DNA of 64,000 bases, from positions 5,335,001 to 5,399,000 of the forward strand of contig NZ_CP075566.1 of the NCBI RefSeq assembly GCF_018502625.1. Direction: 5' to 3'. The notes beneath the pieces were generated by a model. The model made no database searches. It was not told the origin of the DNA and was given only the letters and a program-made list of their open reading frames with translations. Origin of the DNA: Pseudomonas hormoni (GTDB lineage Bacteria > Pseudomonadota > Gammaproteobacteria > Pseudomonadales > Pseudomonadaceae). A program made the position numbers and the translations under genes. This document shows, piece after piece, positions 8,979-19,208 of this stretch. The first letter of the stretch is position 1. Each line of letters begins with the position of its first letter.

Positions 8979-10181
8979 ATGAACCCTTCCACCACGCACA
9001 CCGCGAAAAAATCGTCGCTCATCCTGCTGTTGATGACGATGACGCTGCTGGGTGTTTTCCCGCTGGACGTCGTACTCCCGTCCTTTCCCGCGCTCTCTGA
9101 CTACTTCCGGACCTCCGCGTCCGACATTGCCCTTTCGGTCAGCCTGTTCGCCATTGGCCTTGCGCTATCCGTGGTGCTGGTCGGGCCGCTGTCGGATTTG
9201 TGGGGGCGCAAGAACCTTTTGCTGACCGGTATCGCCATCTCGATGGTGGGTGCGACAGGTTGTCTGCTGTCCAGCGAATACAGCTGGTTTCTGGTGTTTC
9301 GCGTCATCCAGGCGGTGGGCTGCGGCTCCTTTGTGCTGTCGCAGGCGCTGATTCAGGATTTGTTCGTCGGCAAGGAACAGGAGCGAATCAGGATCTGGAT
9401 GACAACCGCCGCCGGGGTGTTCATTTCCATATCGCCGCTGCTCGGGACCTGGCTGCAAATGCATCTGGGCTGGGAAGGCAGCTTCTATGTCTTTATCGCG
9501 TTGGCAGCCATTGTCTGGATAAAGGCTGGCGTCTTGCTCAAGGAAAGTCCACGCAGTCGGAATGCGGCGCCCGGTCGCTTTTTCAGTGCCTATTGGCGGC
9601 TGTGTTCCGACCTGCGCTTCATGGGTTATTGGCTTATTTCCGGCCTGGCCTTCGCCTGCCATTTTTCATTCATCGTCATGTCGCCGATCATTTTCATGGA
9701 ACGCCTGGCACTCTCGCCCTACGAATTTGCCTGGACATTGTTGCTGTATGGCGTGGCTTATGTGTTCGGCGGGATAGTCGCCAGCGCACTGCATCGGCGT
9801 TTGCCGGCCAATTCGCAGATCGTGATCGGCCTTGGGCTGATCGCACTGTCGGGGTTGGTCATGCTGTGGCTGGCGAATCAGTTCGGGCTCACTGCCGCTG
9901 CCGTTCTGATCCCCATGCTCATTTGTACGGCCGGCACCACCATTGCCCGGCCTATCGCCAATTCCAAAGCCATGACCCTTTATCCACAAGATGCCGGCAC
10001 GTCCTCCTCGGTCGGCGGCGTGATGATCTTTATGTGCGGCGGCGTGATCAGCGTGGTGATCAATCTCGCGTCTGCAAACCTGACCACGGCCCTCGCCTTA
10101 TGTTTCCTGATCCTGAGCGCCGCGGGCCTTGGTTTGAACGCGCTGATCATGCAGCGCAATCTGGCACTGAACGTTAGTTGA
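8979..10181 (+). CDS. MFS transporter, Bcr/CflA drug-resistance subfamily
   Basis: 400 residues with about 12 hydrophobic segments. The first loop carries GPLSDLWGRKNLLL, the MFS motif A variant, and the first helix ends FPLDVVLPSFP, as in Bcr/CflA/TcaB multidrug exporters. The ATG was preferred over a TTG two codons upstream because GAGAG lies eight bases before it. Expected role: proton-driven export of drugs or small metabolites at the inner membrane. No dedicated regulator is adjacent, so the substrate is unknown. Confidence 0.85.
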   Translation: MNPSTTHTAKKSSLILLLMTMTLLGVFPLDVVLPSFPALSDYFRTSASDIALSVSLFAIGLALSVVLVGPLSDLWGRKNLLLTGIAISMVGATGCLLSSEYSWFLVFRVIQAVGCGSFVLSQALIQDLFVGKEQERIRIWMTTAAGVFISISPLLGTWLQMHLGWEGSFYVFIALAAIVWIKAGVLLKESPRSRNAAPGRFFSAYWRLCSDLRFMGYWLISGLAFACHFSFIVMSPIIFMERLALSPYEFAWTLLLYGVAYVFGGIVASALHRRLPANSQIVIGLGLIALSGLVMLWLANQFGLTAAAVLIPMLICTAGTTIARPIANSKAMTLYPQDAGTSSSVGGVMIFMCGGVISVVINLASANLTTALALCFLILSAAGLGLNALIMQRNLALNVS

Positions 10182-10439
10182 TAAACGCCGGTCGTCATCC
10201 CGCGCACGCCACCGGCGCGGGATCAACGCTTCCCGGCATTCCCTCCCGCCGCCAGCCGTGTAGAATCGCGACATTCATCGCCAGTCATCCCCCGGCGGGT
10301 TTATGAGCTCAAGCTGAAGCGCGCGGCGATCCCGCAAAGTTATCGGCAACTTCCGGACACACGGCCATTTCTGGGTGTTCCAGACGTCAATAGAAGCTCA
10401 CTTCCCTTTTGATACCTGATTAGCCGCCCGGAGTGCTTC

Positions 10440-12281
10440 ATGCCTGATTACCGCTCGAAAACATCCACCCATGGCCGCAACATGGCCGGCGCCCGCGCAC
10501 TGTGGCGCGCCACGGGGATGAAAGATGACGACTTCAAAAAGCCGATCATCGCCATTGCCAACTCGTTCACCCAGTTCGTACCGGGCCACGTCCACCTCAA
10601 GGACCTGGGCCAACTGGTCGCCCGCGAAATCGAACGCGCCGGCGGTGTAGCGAAAGAATTCAACACCATCGCTGTCGATGACGGCATCGCCATGGGCCAC
10701 GACGGCATGCTGTATTCGCTGCCGAGCCGCGAGATCATCGCCGACTCCGTCGAGTACATGGTCAACGCCCACTGCGCCGATGCCATCGTCTGCATCTCCA
10801 ACTGCGACAAGATCACCCCTGGCATGCTGATGGCGTCCCTGCGCCTGAACATCCCGGTGATCTTCGTGTCCGGCGGCCCGATGGAAGCCGGCAAGACCAA
10901 ACTGGCCAGCCACGGTCTCGACCTCGTCGACGCCATGGTGATCGCCGCCGACTCCAGCGCTTCTGACGAGAAAGTCGCCGAGTACGAGCGCAGCGCCTGC
11001 CCGACCTGCGGATCGTGCTCCGGCATGTTCACCGCCAACTCGATGAACTGCCTGGTCGAAGCCCTGGGCCTGGCCTTGCCGGGCAACGGTTCGACCCTGG
11101 CGACCCACAGCGACCGCGAGCAACTGTTCCTGCAGGCCGGCCGCACCATCGTCGAACTGTGCAAGCGTTACTACACCGACAACGACGAGTCGGTGTTGCC
11201 GCGCAACATTGCCAATTTCAAGGCGTTCGAAAACGCCATGACGCTGGACATCGCCATGGGCGGTTCCACCAACACCATCCTGCACTTGCTGGCTGCCGCC
11301 CAGGAAGCCGAGATCGATTTCGACCTGCGCGACATCGACCGTCTCTCCCGCCACGTGCCGCAACTGTGCAAGGTCGCGCCGAACATCCAGAAGTACCACA
11401 TGGAAGACGTGCACCGCGCCGGCGGGATCTTCAGCATCCTCGGTTCGCTGGCCCGTGGCGGCCTGCTGCACACCGACCTGCCGACCGTGCACAGCAAGAC
11501 CCTGGCCGAAGGCATCGCCAAGTGGGACATCACCCAGACCGACGACGAAGCGGTGCATCACTTCTTCAAGGCCGGTCCGGCGGGCATCCCGACGCAAACC
11601 GCGTTCAGCCAGTCGACCCGTTGGGAAACCCTGGATGACGACCGTGAAAACGGCTGCATCCGCAGTGTCGAACACGCTTACTCGAAAGAAGGCGGCCTGG
11701 CCGTTCTCTACGGCAACATCGCGCTGGACGGCTGCGTGGTGAAAACCGCGGGCGTCGACGAGTCGATCCACGTGTTCGAAGGCAACGCGAAGATCTTCGA
11801 AAGCCAGGACAGCGCCGTACGCGGCATCCTCGCGGACGAAGTGAAGGCCGGCGACATCGTGATCATTCGTTACGAAGGCCCGAAAGGCGGCCCGGGCATG
11901 CAGGAAATGCTGTACCCGACGTCGTACCTGAAATCCAAAGGCCTGGGCAAAGCCTGCGCCCTGCTCACCGACGGCCGTTTCTCCGGCGGTACTTCGGGCC
12001 TGTCCATCGGCCACGCTTCGCCGGAAGCGGCGGCGGGCGGCGCGATCGGCCTGGTGCAGGACGGCGACAAGGTGCTGATCGACATTCCGAACCGCTCGAT
12101 CAACCTGTTGATCAGCGACGAAGAAATGGCCGGCCGCCGCGCCGAGCAGGATCAGAAAGGCTGGAAGCCTGTGGAAAAACGTCCACGCAAGGTGACCACC
12201 GCGCTGAAAGCCTACGCCCTGCTGGCGACCAGCGCCGACAAAGGTGCTGTACGTAACAAGGCGATGCTTGACGGGCTGTAA
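10440..12281 (+). CDS. ilvD: dihydroxy-acid dehydratase
   Basis: 613 residues, full length. It dehydrates 2,3-dihydroxy-3-methylbutanoate and its homologue in valine and isoleucine synthesis. Fe-S ligand regions are visible at [12 protein letters not shown] and [18 protein letters not shown], and the GGSTNT motif follows. A clear intrinsic terminator follows the stop. The 258-base upstream gap shows no convincing branched-chain leader peptide, so attenuation is not supported here. Confidence 0.98.
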   Translation: MPDYRSKTSTHGRNMAGARALWRATGMKDDDFKKPIIAIANSFTQFVPGHVHLKDLGQLVAREIERAGGVAKEFNTIAVDDGIAMGHDGMLYSLPSREIIADSVEYMVNAHCADAIVCISNCDKITPGMLMASLRLNIPVIFVSGGPMEAGKTKLASHGLDLVDAMVIAADSSASDEKVAEYERSACPTCGSCSGMFTANSMNCLVEALGLALPGNGSTLATHSDREQLFLQAGRTIVELCKRYYTDNDESVLPRNIANFKAFENAMTLDIAMGGSTNTILHLLAAAQEAEIDFDLRDIDRLSRHVPQLCKVAPNIQKYHMEDVHRAGGIFSILGSLARGGLLHTDLPTVHSKTLAEGIAKWDITQTDDEAVHHFFKAGPAGIPTQTAFSQSTRWETLDDDRENGCIRSVEHAYSKEGGLAVLYGNIALDGCVVKTAGVDESIHVFEGNAKIFESQDSAVRGILADEVKAGDIVIIRYEGPKGGPGMQEMLYPTSYLKSKGLGKACALLTDGRFSGGTSGLSIGHASPEAAAGGAIGLVQDGDKVLIDIPNRSINLLISDEEMAGRRAEQDQKGWKPVEKRPRKVTTALKAYALLATSADKGAVRNKAMLDGL

Positions 12282-12306
12282 GCGTCAATCGCAGAAATAA
12301 AAATTC

Positions 12307-12333
12307 CCCGCCAAAGTGCGGGGCATTTTTTTG
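12307..12333 (+). terminator. intrinsic terminator of ilvD
   Basis: Stem CCCCGC (12307-12312) with GCGGGG (12319-12324), a 6-base loop, then CA and seven Ts, 25 bases after the ilvD stop. Classic rho-independent structure. Confidence 0.92.
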
Positions 12334-12348
12334 CAGTCAGCTCGGTCA

Positions 12349-12375
12349 AGTGTGGGAGCGAGACTTGCCCGCGAT
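12349..12375. repeat. solitary REP sequence
   Basis: One unpaired copy of a REP (GGGAGCGAGACTTGCCCGCG) lies between the ilvD terminator and the end of the convergent phosphatase gene. No inverted partner is nearby. Confidence 0.7.
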
Positions 12376-12390
12376 GAGAGCGATTCGGTC

Positions 12391-13458
12391 TTACTGAATC
12401 TCCGCCGGCGTCACGATCACCCAGTTCTTGTCCGCCGTCACCGGCAACCCTTCCTTGGCCTGAGCGGCTGCGTGCTTGGCCATCATGCCGTTAATCTGGG
12501 TCATGTATTTGTCCTTGCGGTTGACCCACAAGTGGATGCCGCCCTTGGCCACGTCAACATCGTGGAACAGCATGTAACCGTCGCTGCTCGGGGTGTCGCC
12601 GCCGACCAGTACCGGTTTTTTCCACTCATCGATGTAGGTCAGAATCGCCGCGTGTTTACCGGCCATCCAGGTCGCCGGGGTCCAGAGGTACGGGGTCAGT
12701 TCGAGGCCGAGGTTGGCCTTCTCGTCATACTTGCCGGCGGTGATCTGCTTGCGCGCTGTAGTCAGCTCGCCGGACTTTTGATCCTTGAGCAGCAGGCTCA
12801 CACCGATCACGTTCTGCGGTTTGACGTTATAGCCGTACTTCGGATCGGCAGCGACCATGCGCACCAGCTCTTCGGAAGCGGCGGTCATTACGTAGACCTC
12901 GATGCCGTTCTCCATCAGCTTGTTGTAGAGCTCTTGCTGGCCGGTGAAGATTTTCGGCGGGTTGACGTCGAGGTTCTTGACCACGTCGCCTTCGTAATAA
13001 GTCGCAGGCACCGGTTTGCCAGAGGCCATCAACTCGTCGACATAGCCCTTGAGCTCCTTGAGCGTGAAACCGGAGAACACCTGGGCGACCCATGGATAGC
13101 AAACCATGTCGTCAACTTCGCAGAGACGGTAGTAGTAGCTGAACAGGCTTTCCTTGTGGTCGGCGGTGTCCTTGAACGGCATCAGTTTCAGGGAGGGGTC
13201 GAGTTTGTCGCGGGTGATCAGGCCCTTGTTCTCCATGAACGGCAGCAACGACTCTTCGAGGTCGTAGCGGTAACTGGTGTTGTCCATGTCGAACACCGCG
13301 TAGTTACCTTTGTTGGCGTTGGCCGCGATCATCGCGTCCAGCGCCTTGGCCTGATCGGCTGGCCAATGCTTCAGATCCGTGGCGAAGACCTGGCCGGCGA
13401 GGCTAAGGCCCAAACCCAATCCCAACGCAGCAGCCAGAAATTTCGGTGCAAGCTTCAT
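12391..13458 (-). CDS. pchP: exported HAD phosphatase, phosphorylcholine phosphatase-like
   Basis: 355 residues with an N-terminal signal peptide ending near QVFA-TDLKHW, so it acts in the periplasm. HAD motif I is DMDNTSYRYD and motif III is GGDTPSSD, close to the GDTPDSD motif I remember for P. aeruginosa PchP, which releases choline from phosphorylcholine. The start was placed at the ATG eight bases after GGGAG; upstream in-frame ATGs are less well spaced. It is convergent with ilvD. The substrate is assigned by family resemblance; a general organic-phosphate phosphatase remains possible. Confidence 0.8.
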   Translation of the reverse strand: MKLAPKFLAAALGLGLGLSLAGQVFATDLKHWPADQAKALDAMIAANANKGNYAVFDMDNTSYRYDLEESLLPFMENKGLITRDKLDPSLKLMPFKDTADHKESLFSYYYRLCEVDDMVCYPWVAQVFSGFTLKELKGYVDELMASGKPVPATYYEGDVVKNLDVNPPKIFTGQQELYNKLMENGIEVYVMTAASEELVRMVAADPKYGYNVKPQNVIGVSLLLKDQKSGELTTARKQITAGKYDEKANLGLELTPYLWTPATWMAGKHAAILTYIDEWKKPVLVGGDTPSSDGYMLFHDVDVAKGGIHLWVNRKDKYMTQINGMMAKHAAAQAKEGLPVTADKNWVIVTPAEIQ

Positions 13459-13698
13459 CGGCATTTCTCCCTGAATTAAAGACATCGACGCTAACAAATT
13501 AGTGTGACAGTCCTCGTCTGTCAGCGACGGCCAACGCACCTATCGCGCCAGCTGCATCCCCGTGAGCGACACCCGCTTATTCCAAAAACGACAGTTATCA
13601 GACTTTTTTGATATTAATTCATTGGAAATCAAGCTGTTAGGCTTGCCGGTTCGCAGCTGCCCCGGAAGGCAGTTGGCACATGTCTAATGGGAGTTCCA

Positions 13699-15090
13699 AT
13701 GAATCTGCCGCTGATTCTCAACCTGCTGGTGTTCCTCGCCCTGCTCGTCGCACTGGCACAAACCCGTCACACGACGTGGAGCCTGGCTAAAAAAGTCCTG
13801 CTCGCTTTGGTGTTGGGCGTCGTGTTCGGTGTCGCACTGCACACGATTTACGGTGCCGGTAACCCGGTGCTGAAAGCCTCGATCGGCTGGTTCGATCTGG
13901 TGGGCAACGGTTATGTGCAGTTGCTGCAAATGATCGTGATCCCACTGGTGTTCGCCTCGATCCTCAGCGCCGTGGCGCGTCTGCACAACGCGTCGTCGCT
14001 GGGCAAGATCAGCTTCCTGACCATCGGCACGCTGCTGTTCACCACTGCTATCGCAGCGTTGATCGGTATCGGTCTGACCAACTTGTTCGGCCTGACCGCC
14101 GAAGGCCTGGTCGCCGGTACGCAGGAAATGGCCCGTCTGCAAACCATTCAGACTGACTACGCGGGCAAGGTCGCTGACCTGAATGTGCCGCAGTTGTTGC
14201 TATCGTTCATCCCGCAAAACCCGTTCGCCGACCTGGCCCGCGCCAAGCCGACGTCGATCATCAGCGTGGTGATTTTCGCGGCCTTCCTCGGCGTCGCGGC
14301 CCTGCAATTGCTGAAGGACGATGTCGAGAAAGGTCAGAAAGTGATCAACGCCATCGACACCCTGCAAGCCTGGGTGATGCGTCTGGTGCGACTGGTGATG
14401 AAGCTGACCCCTTACGGTGTATTGGCGCTGATGACCAAAATGGTCGCCGGTTCCAACCTGCAAGACATCATCAAGCTCGGCAGTTTTGTGGTGGTGTCCT
14501 ACATCGGCCTGGGCCTGATGTTTGTGGTCCACGGCGTGCTGGTGTCCGCGGCCGGGATCAACCCGCTGCGTTTCTTCCGCAAGATCTGGCCGGTGCTGAC
14601 CTTTGCCTTCACCAGTCGCTCCAGCGCTGCAACCATTCCGCTGAGTATCGAGGCGCAGACCAGCCGTCTGGGCATTCCGCAGTCCATCGCCAGCTTCGCC
14701 GCTTCGTTCGGCGCGACCATTGGCCAGAACGGCTGTGCCGGCCTGTACCCGGCGATGTTGGCGGTGATGGTGGCGCCGACCGTGGGCATCAACCCGCTGG
14801 ACCCGCTGTGGATCGCGACGCTGGTGGCGATTGTGACGCTGAGCTCGGCCGGTGTGGCCGGTGTCGGTGGTGGCGCGACGTTCGCGGCGCTGATCGTGTT
14901 GCCGGCGATGGGCTTGCCGGTGTCACTGGTGGCGTTGCTGATTTCGGTTGAGCCGCTGATTGATATGGGGCGTACGGCGTTGAACGTGAGCGGTTCGATC
15001 ACGGCCGGGGCGATTACCAGCCAGATCATGCAGCAGACGGATAAAGAGTTGCTGGATGCGGATGAGCATTCGGAGTTGGCTCACGCTTAA
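13699..15090 (+). CDS. tcyP: L-cystine sodium symporter TcyP (YdjN)
   Basis: 463 residues, the same length I remember for E. coli TcyP, and nearly collinear with it throughout. The start [17 protein letters not shown], the core [15 protein letters not shown] and [16 protein letters not shown], and [16 protein letters not shown] are hallmark segments of the dicarboxylate/amino acid:cation symporter family. It imports cystine across the inner membrane. The ATG at 13699 is preferred to one at 13687, because GGGAG (13689-13693) overlaps the latter and is correctly spaced for the former. The 240-base upstream region is relatively AT-rich and probably holds its promoter. Confidence 0.93.
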   Translation: MNLPLILNLLVFLALLVALAQTRHTTWSLAKKVLLALVLGVVFGVALHTIYGAGNPVLKASIGWFDLVGNGYVQLLQMIVIPLVFASILSAVARLHNASSLGKISFLTIGTLLFTTAIAALIGIGLTNLFGLTAEGLVAGTQEMARLQTIQTDYAGKVADLNVPQLLLSFIPQNPFADLARAKPTSIISVVIFAAFLGVAALQLLKDDVEKGQKVINAIDTLQAWVMRLVRLVMKLTPYGVLALMTKMVAGSNLQDIIKLGSFVVVSYIGLGLMFVVHGVLVSAAGINPLRFFRKIWPVLTFAFTSRSSAATIPLSIEAQTSRLGIPQSIASFAASFGATIGQNGCAGLYPAMLAVMVAPTVGINPLDPLWIATLVAIVTLSSAGVAGVGGGATFAALIVLPAMGLPVSLVALLISVEPLIDMGRTALNVSGSITAGAITSQIMQQTDKELLDADEHSELAHA

Positions 15091-15114
15091 GACTTTCATG
15101 GTCTGAGCGGGCCT

Positions 15115-15207
15115 CTTCGCGGGCAAGCCTCGCTCCTACAGGATTTGTGCCGTACGCAATTTTCGCGGTTGACACAAATCCTGTAGGAGCGAGGCTTGCC
15201 CGCGAAG
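15115..15207. repeat. REPIN, class CGCGGGCAAGCCTCGCTCC with extended arms
   Basis: Inverted REPs at both ends continue inward through GGATTTGTG and CACAAATCC, giving arms of about 36 bases. It lies between the convergent tcyP and folA genes. Confidence 0.9.
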
Positions 15208-15210
15208 CTT

Positions 15211-15723
15211 TTAGACTTTTTCCCAGACTTCGAAGTTGTACGCTGGTTTGTCGCCTTCGGCAGGATTCGGCACATTCGACACCAACTTCCACGCTATCAA
15301 ATCAAACTCCGGAAACCACGCATCCCCTTCCGGGCTCAACGCTACGCGCGTCAAATACAACCGATCCGCTTGAGCCAACCCTTGCGCATACAACTGCGCC
15401 CCGCCAATCAGCATCAACTCATCGACGCCCTGCTCCTTCGCCCACGCCTCTGCGCGAACCACCGCAGCCTCCAGCGACGGATAAACTTCCGCGCCTTCCA
15501 GCACCAGATCCGCCTGACGGCTGACCACGATGTTCAACCGGCCCGGCAGCGGACGACCGAGGGAATCCCAGGTCTTGCGACCCATGATGATCGGCTTGCC
15601 CAAGGTGGTGGCCTTGAAGTATTTGAAGTCCCCCGGCAAGTGCCAGGGCATGCTGTTGTCGACGCCGATCACGCGGTTTTCACCGAGGGCTGCGATCAGG
15701 CTAAGGGGGAGTGATTTAGTCAT
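15211..15723 (-). CDS. folA: dihydrofolate reductase
   Basis: 170 residues. It reduces dihydrofolate with NADPH. Diagnostic segments are LIAALGENRVIGVDNSMPWHLPGD near the N terminus (substrate pocket Asp/Trp), KPIIMGRKTWDSLGRPLPGR, and LMLIGGAQLY. The open frame extends far upstream, but MTKSLPLSLIAAL is the family start. A weak ribosome-binding site precedes it. It is divergent from the DUF2868 gene. ThyA, encoded at 28.9 kb, regenerates its substrate. Confidence 0.96.
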   Translation of the reverse strand: MTKSLPLSLIAALGENRVIGVDNSMPWHLPGDFKYFKATTLGKPIIMGRKTWDSLGRPLPGRLNIVVSRQADLVLEGAEVYPSLEAAVVRAEAWAKEQGVDELMLIGGAQLYAQGLAQADRLYLTRVALSPEGDAWFPEFDLIAWKLVSNVPNPAEGDKPAYNFEVWEKV

Positions 15724-15808
15724 GCCGGCGAGGATACCAGAGCCTCCCGTACCCCGATAAGCGCCACAGCGGTTATGCTCACAGCTCAATTGAGCGACGG
15801 GATGCCGC

Positions 15809-17179
15809 GTGACTGAACTGAATAACCTCTGGCTGACGGAAACCATCCGCCTGCGTGAAGAACACGCCGGCCCTCTGGATGATATGGAAGCCAACAGACT
15901 GGCCCGCACCGCGGGCGGCGATCTGCCGACTCGAATTGCGCGCCGCGCCGTGTGGCTGGCCGAGCGCGATGGGTTGGCTGAAGCCCTCAGGCATTGGCTG
16001 CAAGGCGCGCGACTGGCATTGATCGTGATAGCCGTGCTGGCCGTGATCAGCGGCGCCGGGCTGGCGTTTGCCGCGATGGGCGACGGACAAACGTCGGTCA
16101 ATGTGTTCTGGGCCTTGGGCAGCTTGCTCGGGCTGAACCTGATTCTGCTGCTGAGCTGGGCGCTGGGCCTGGTGTTTGCCGGCGAACATGGTGCAACGCT
16201 GGGACGTTTGTGGTTGTGGCTCAGCGAAAAACTCGCCCGCGACGCCAAAGCCGTGCAACTGGCACCCGCCCTGCTGTTGCTGCTGCAACGACAAAAACTC
16301 AATCGCTGGGCGCTCGGCGTATTGGTCAACGGTTTGTGGTTGTTGGTGATGCTCAGCGCATTGGTCATTCTGCTGACGCTGATGGCGACCCGGCGTTATG
16401 GCTTCGTCTGGGAAACCACCCTGCTCAGCGCCGACACCTTCGTGGCCATGACCCAGACTCTGGGCGCGCTGCCCGCCCTGGCGGGTTTCAATGTTCCGAC
16501 GGTGGAGATGATCCGCGCCAGTGGCGATGCCGCATTGAACATCGAAAGCGCCCGTCAGGCCTGGGCCACCTGGCTGGTCGGCGTGTTGGTGGTTTACGGC
16601 ATTGTGCCGCGCCTGCTTCTGGCGCTGCTCTGCCTGTGGCGCTGGAAGACCGGCCGCGCAAACCTGCATCTAGACCTGAACCTGCCCGGTTACGCGCAAC
16701 TGCGCGAACGCCTGATGCCCACCAGCGAACGCCTGGGGATCAGCGATGCCGCGCCCGCGCAACTTCATCGGGTGGAAAGCGGCGTCAGCGATCTGCAAAG
16801 CGATGGCGCGTTGCTGGTGGCCATCGAGCTGGACAATCAACGCCCATGGCCGCCACAACTGCCTGAAAACGTGAGCGATGCGGGCATCCTCGACAGTCGT
16901 GAATCGCGTAACAAACTCCTGGAACAACTTAGCCGTTTCCCTCCGGCGCGCCTGGCCATCGCCTGCGATCCACGACGTTCGCCGGATCGCGGCAGCCTGG
17001 CACTGATCGCCGAACTGGCTCGCAGCGCCAGCGCCACCCGCGTCTGGTTGCTGCAAGCGCCACCCGGCGAAGCACTGGATGCCGCGCGCCTCGGCGACTG
17101 GCACGTGGCGCTGCAACAGTTGGAGCTGCCTTTCGCCGATTGCGCACCGCTGAACTGGCTGGAGACCGGCCATGATTAA
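15809..17179 (+). CDS. DUF2868 integral membrane protein
   Basis: 456 residues starting at GTG. Four strongly hydrophobic segments lie at about 68-92, 100-128, 170-194 and 245-272; the remainder, including a C-terminal cytoplasmic-looking domain of about 170 residues, is soluble. It overlaps the following GTPase gene by eight bases, so the two are translationally coupled. The DUF2868/DUF3482 pairing recurs in proteobacteria. No function is established that I know of; the GTPase may act on or be tethered by this protein. Confidence 0.8.
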   Translation: MTELNNLWLTETIRLREEHAGPLDDMEANRLARTAGGDLPTRIARRAVWLAERDGLAEALRHWLQGARLALIVIAVLAVISGAGLAFAAMGDGQTSVNVFWALGSLLGLNLILLLSWALGLVFAGEHGATLGRLWLWLSEKLARDAKAVQLAPALLLLLQRQKLNRWALGVLVNGLWLLVMLSALVILLTLMATRRYGFVWETTLLSADTFVAMTQTLGALPALAGFNVPTVEMIRASGDAALNIESARQAWATWLVGVLVVYGIVPRLLLALLCLWRWKTGRANLHLDLNLPGYAQLRERLMPTSERLGISDAAPAQLHRVESGVSDLQSDGALLVAIELDNQRPWPPQLPENVSDAGILDSRESRNKLLEQLSRFPPARLAIACDPRRSPDRGSLALIAELARSASATRVWLLQAPPGEALDAARLGDWHVALQQLELPFADCAPLNWLETGHD

Positions 17180-18548
17180 TCCATGGAAAGCGCCGTTGAA
17201 GCTCGCCGTGGTCGGCCACACCAACGTTGGCAAAACCTCGCTGCTGCGCACGCTGACCCGTGACGTCGGTTTCGGCGAAGTGTCGCATCGCCCCAGCACC
17301 ACGCGACACGTCGAAGGCGCGCGGTTGTCGGTGGATGGCGAGCCCTTGCTCGACCTGTTCGACACGCCGGGACTGGAAGACGCCATCGCCCTGCTCGACT
17401 ATCTCGAACGCCTGGAGCGCCCCGGCGAACGCCTCGACGGCCCGGCGCGGCTGGCGCGTTTTCTTGAGGGCAGCGAAGCTCGGCAGCGTTTCGAGCAAGA
17501 AGCCAAAGTGCTGCGGCAACTGCTCACCTGTGACGCCGGCCTCTATGTGATCGACGCCCGCGAACCGGTGTTGGCCAAGTACCGCGACGAACTGGAAGTG
17601 CTGGCCAACTGCGGCAAACCGCTACTGCCGGTGCTGAATTTCGTCAGCAGCGCCAACCACCGCGAACCGGACTGGCGCGAAGCGCTGGCACGGTTGGGCT
17701 TGCACGCCTTGGTGCGTTTCGACAGCGTCGCGCCGCCGGAGGATGGCGAACGTCGTCTCTATGAAAGCCTCGCGCTGCTGCTGGAAAATTCCCGCGAGCA
17801 ACTGGAGCGTTTGATCGCTGATCAGCAGGCCCAGCGTCTGGCCCGACAGCAAAGTGCGGCGCGGTTGATTGCTGAATTGTTGATCGATTGCGCGGCGTGT
17901 CGGCGTAGCGTGGTCAGCGACGCCGAGCAGGAACAACAAGCCATCAGCGAACTGCGCAAAGCCGTTCGCCAACGGGAACAGCGCTGCGTCGAAGCGCTGC
18001 TCAAGCTCTATGCCTTTCGCCCGCAGGACGCGGCGGCCAGTGATCTGCCACTGCTCGATGGCCGTTGGGGCGATGATCTGTTCAACCCCGAAACCCTCAA
18101 GCAACTGGGTGTGCGGGTCGGCGGAGGTATCGCAGCCGGCGCGGCGGCCGGGGCCGGGGTGGATCTGCTGGTCGGCGGTCTGACCCTCGGCGCGGCGGCG
18201 CTGGCCGGCGCGATTGCCGGCGGTGCCCTGCAAACCGCGCGCAGTTATGGCAGCCGGTTGCTGGGCAAGATCAAGGGTCAGCGCGAATTGACGGTCGACG
18301 ACAGCGTGTTGCGGTTGTTGGCGTTGCGCCAGCGGCAGTTGCTGCAGGCGCTGAATGCGCGCGGGCATGCGGCGATGGACAGCATCCAGGTCGCCACGCC
18401 CCAGGACAAGACCTGGCGCGAAGGCAAACTGCCCGAAGCCCTGCACAAGGCGCGAGCGCATCCGCAGTGGTCGTCGCTGAATCCGCAGGCGAAGTTGAGT
18501 CAGGCGGAGCGACAGGAGCAGGTTGAGGTGTTGGCCCAACAGTTGTAG
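17172..18548 (+). CDS. DUF3482 GTPase (Era-like G domain plus membrane-active C terminus)
   Basis: 458 residues. The N-terminal G domain shows the P loop GHTNVGKTS (about 15-23), a Thr-rich switch I (RPSTTRHVEG) and G3 DTPG; a clear NKxD box is not obvious. A helical middle region rich in Gln, Glu and Arg follows. A glycine/alanine-zipper hydrophobic stretch at about 315-360 (VGGGIAAGAAAGAGVDLLVGG) could insert in membranes. It is coupled to the DUF2868 membrane protein by an 8-base gene overlap. Function unknown; membrane remodelling or stress roles would be speculation. Confidence 0.82.
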   Translation: MINPWKAPLKLAVVGHTNVGKTSLLRTLTRDVGFGEVSHRPSTTRHVEGARLSVDGEPLLDLFDTPGLEDAIALLDYLERLERPGERLDGPARLARFLEGSEARQRFEQEAKVLRQLLTCDAGLYVIDAREPVLAKYRDELEVLANCGKPLLPVLNFVSSANHREPDWREALARLGLHALVRFDSVAPPEDGERRLYESLALLLENSREQLERLIADQQAQRLARQQSAARLIAELLIDCAACRRSVVSDAEQEQQAISELRKAVRQREQRCVEALLKLYAFRPQDAAASDLPLLDGRWGDDLFNPETLKQLGVRVGGGIAAGAAAGAGVDLLVGGLTLGAAALAGAIAGGALQTARSYGSRLLGKIKGQRELTVDDSVLRLLALRQRQLLQALNARGHAAMDSIQVATPQDKTWREGKLPEALHKARAHPQWSSLNPQAKLSQAERQEQVEVLAQQL

Positions 18549-18582
18549 TAAACGGAATAATTCTGGTGGTTGGACGGGCCCT

Positions 18583-18672
18583 ATCGCGGGCAAGCCCGCT
18601 CCCACAGGGATTTGCGGTGAACACAAGTGTTGTGAACACCTCCGAACCTGTGGGAGCGGGCTTGCCCGCGAT
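18583..18672. repeat. REPIN, class CGCGGGCAAGCCCGCTCCC
   Basis: Perfect 26-base inverted copies at 18583-18608 and 18647-18672 with a 38-base loop. It fills the gap between the convergent GTPase gene and the next gene. Confidence 0.9.
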
Positions 18673-18700
18673 GGCCGTTACTCGGTTTGTGGATTGATCG

Positions 18701-19123
18701 CTACCAACCGACCCTCAAAAACTCCCGCACCAACGACCTGACACGATTGCGATCCGTCCGATCAGCCCGCCCATCATTGTCCACATCAGAGCTCAATATC
18801 AGCTCGAACACCCCATCGTTATCAAGATCGTGAGCCGCTGCTTTATAAGCAATCACCGGCCCTTCATGAAAATGCAGCCGCACCGTTTCCGGCGTGCCGT
18901 CTGCGGATGGATTGTGCGAGAAGATGCGCACATGCCGGTCCTCGCCTTCACCGCTGTTGAACCAGGCACATTTCAAATAGGTTTTGCTGAACGACTTGAG
19001 CCGTTGTCGATCCGCTTCCGTTGCCTTGCGCTGCAACTGGTCACCTTCATAAAACTCAACATGAAGCGTATCCGCCACACCCTTCCCGCTTCGATCCTGT
19101 GCAATCACTTTCAAATAACGCAT
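18701..19123 (-). CDS. unknown protein with two DxDxDG calcium-loop motifs
   Basis: 140 residues with no signal peptide or membrane segment. The N-terminal part looks like a beta-rich domain. Near the C terminus are two EF-hand or dockerin-like loops, DLDNDG starting at Asp99 and DVDNDGRAD at 113-121, 14 residues apart. AGGGAA precedes the ATG. It follows the phosphonate genes on the same strand after 85 bases but need not belong to them. Calcium binding is inferred from the motif only. Confidence 0.65.
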   Translation of the reverse strand: MRYLKVIAQDRSGKGVADTLHVEFYEGDQLQRKATEADRQRLKSFSKTYLKCAWFNSGEGEDRHVRIFSHNPSADGTPETVRLHFHEGPVIAYKAAAHDLDNDGVFELILSSDVDNDGRADRTDRNRVRSLVREFLRVGW

Positions 19124-19208
19124 CCGTGCGCTTCCCTGGGAAAAGCCCAGACTGCACCGTCGCCGCCAGGCAAACCATCCACCGTTTCGCTATTACCTGT
19201 GAGACAAC

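Noticed and set aside
10182-10439. A branched-chain leader peptide and attenuator before ilvD
   Set aside because: No short frame rich in Val, Leu or Ile codons and no hairpin with a T tract is seen in the gap.
10398-12014. A 538-codon open frame antisense to ilvD
   Set aside because: The ilvD frame is certain, and the antisense translation has no recognisable domain.
13671-13690. TTGGCAC before tcyP as a sigma-54 promoter
   Set aside because: The -12 part (TTGC) is missing at the right distance, and the site overlaps the ribosome-binding region.
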